Assembly (NCBI GenBank): GCA_016176745.1
Contig: JACOWO010000092.1
Span: 1 to 6,036 of the forward strand
From: Nitrosopumilales archaeon
Lineage (GTDB): Archaea; Thermoproteota; Nitrososphaeria; Nitrososphaerales; Nitrosopumilaceae
DNA length: 6,036 bases
Direction: 5' to 3'
Position 1 is the stretch's first letter; every line of letters starts with the position of its first letter. Below, piece by piece: positions 5,977 through 6,036 of this stretch. The notes under the pieces were generated by a model. The model did no database searches and was not told the DNA's origin. It was given only the letters and a program-made list of their open reading frames with translations. Position numbers and translations under genes: made by a program.

Positions 5977-6036
5977 TTATTCACCAAACATTACTCCAAG
6001 GCCGTACATCATTGCAAGCGCTGCAAGACCAATTGA
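5977..6036 (-). CDS. 3' end of an upstream sdh-operon gene, probably another membrane subunit
   Basis: An open frame enters from the right edge and ends at TAA (5979-5977). Its last 18 residues include IGLAALAMMYGLGVMFGE, which look like the end of a membrane helix. The position just before an SdhC/D-type anchor and sdhB suggests the partner cytochrome b-type anchor subunit, but too little is visible to identify it from sequence alone. Confidence 0.6.
   Translation of the reverse strand, partial: SIGLAALAMMYGLGVMFGE
5981..5985 (-). promoter_or_regulatory. Ribosome binding site of the membrane anchor gene
   Basis: GGTGA on the minus strand, five bases before ATG 5975, matches the archaeal anti-Shine-Dalgarno end (UCACC). 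It lies inside the last codons of the upstream gene and is the reason for choosing this ATG over the TTG/GTG alternatives. The other genes here show no comparable site. Confidence 0.6.

Noticed and set aside
1..6036. CRISPR arrays, insertion sequences, toxin-antitoxin or defence genes, riboswitches
   Set aside because: No spaced repeats, inverted-repeat ends, transposase or defence motifs were seen; all space is filled by core genes.

Overview
The window looks like a compact, AT-rich chromosomal segment from an ammonia-oxidising archaeon of the Nitrososphaerota (Thaumarchaeota), probably close to Nitrosopumilales. This is inferred from the archaeal RFC large subunit, an archaeal-type IMPase/FBPase, a MIP18-family gene beside succinate dehydrogenase genes, TATA boxes placed for leaderless transcripts, and the style of the proteins. 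No marker such as 16S rRNA or amo is present, so the lineage is not proven. I see no mobile element, CRISPR array, phage gene or other sign of recent transfer. It reads as a core-genome region.

Layout. Left block (1-1929, minus strand): a 360-residue protein of unknown function is followed, through a 4-base ATGA overlap, by rfcL, the clamp-loader large subunit, which runs off the left edge. Facing away from it across a 49-bp divergent promoter region is an inositol-monophosphatase/fructose-bisphosphatase family gene (1979-2779, plus). Next come two divergent tRNA genes, tRNA-Asp(GTC) on the minus strand and tRNA-Lys(TTT) on the plus strand, each with a TATA-like box about 28-30 bp upstream. 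Then argH, argininosuccinate lyase (3030-4484, minus), and a MIP18/DUF59 Fe-S-assembly-type gene (4535-4861, plus) diverge from one near-palindromic TATA box. The right block (4858-6036, minus) is the end of a succinate dehydrogenase operon: the last 18 codons of an upstream gene, a small three-helix membrane anchor, and sdhB.

The genes cover DNA replication (rfcL), sugar or inositol phosphate metabolism, translation (two tRNAs), arginine synthesis (argH), Fe-S cluster handling (MIP18) and the TCA cycle/respiratory chain (sdh). Packing is extreme. Every convergent gene pair touches or nearly touches: the IMPase stop abuts the tRNA-Asp CCA, the argH stop lies 1 base from tRNA-Lys, and the MIP18 and sdhB stops overlap by 3-4 bases. 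T-rich terminators therefore have to lie inside neighbouring genes. There is no gene-free stretch longer than about 100 bases.

The observations most worth a second look are the single symmetric TATA element 25-26 bp from two divergent start codons, the C at the normally invariant position 55 of tRNA-Lys, and two mispaired stems in tRNA-Asp. I found no convincing new biological system; the uncharacterised gene translationally coupled to rfcL is the best candidate for new biology.
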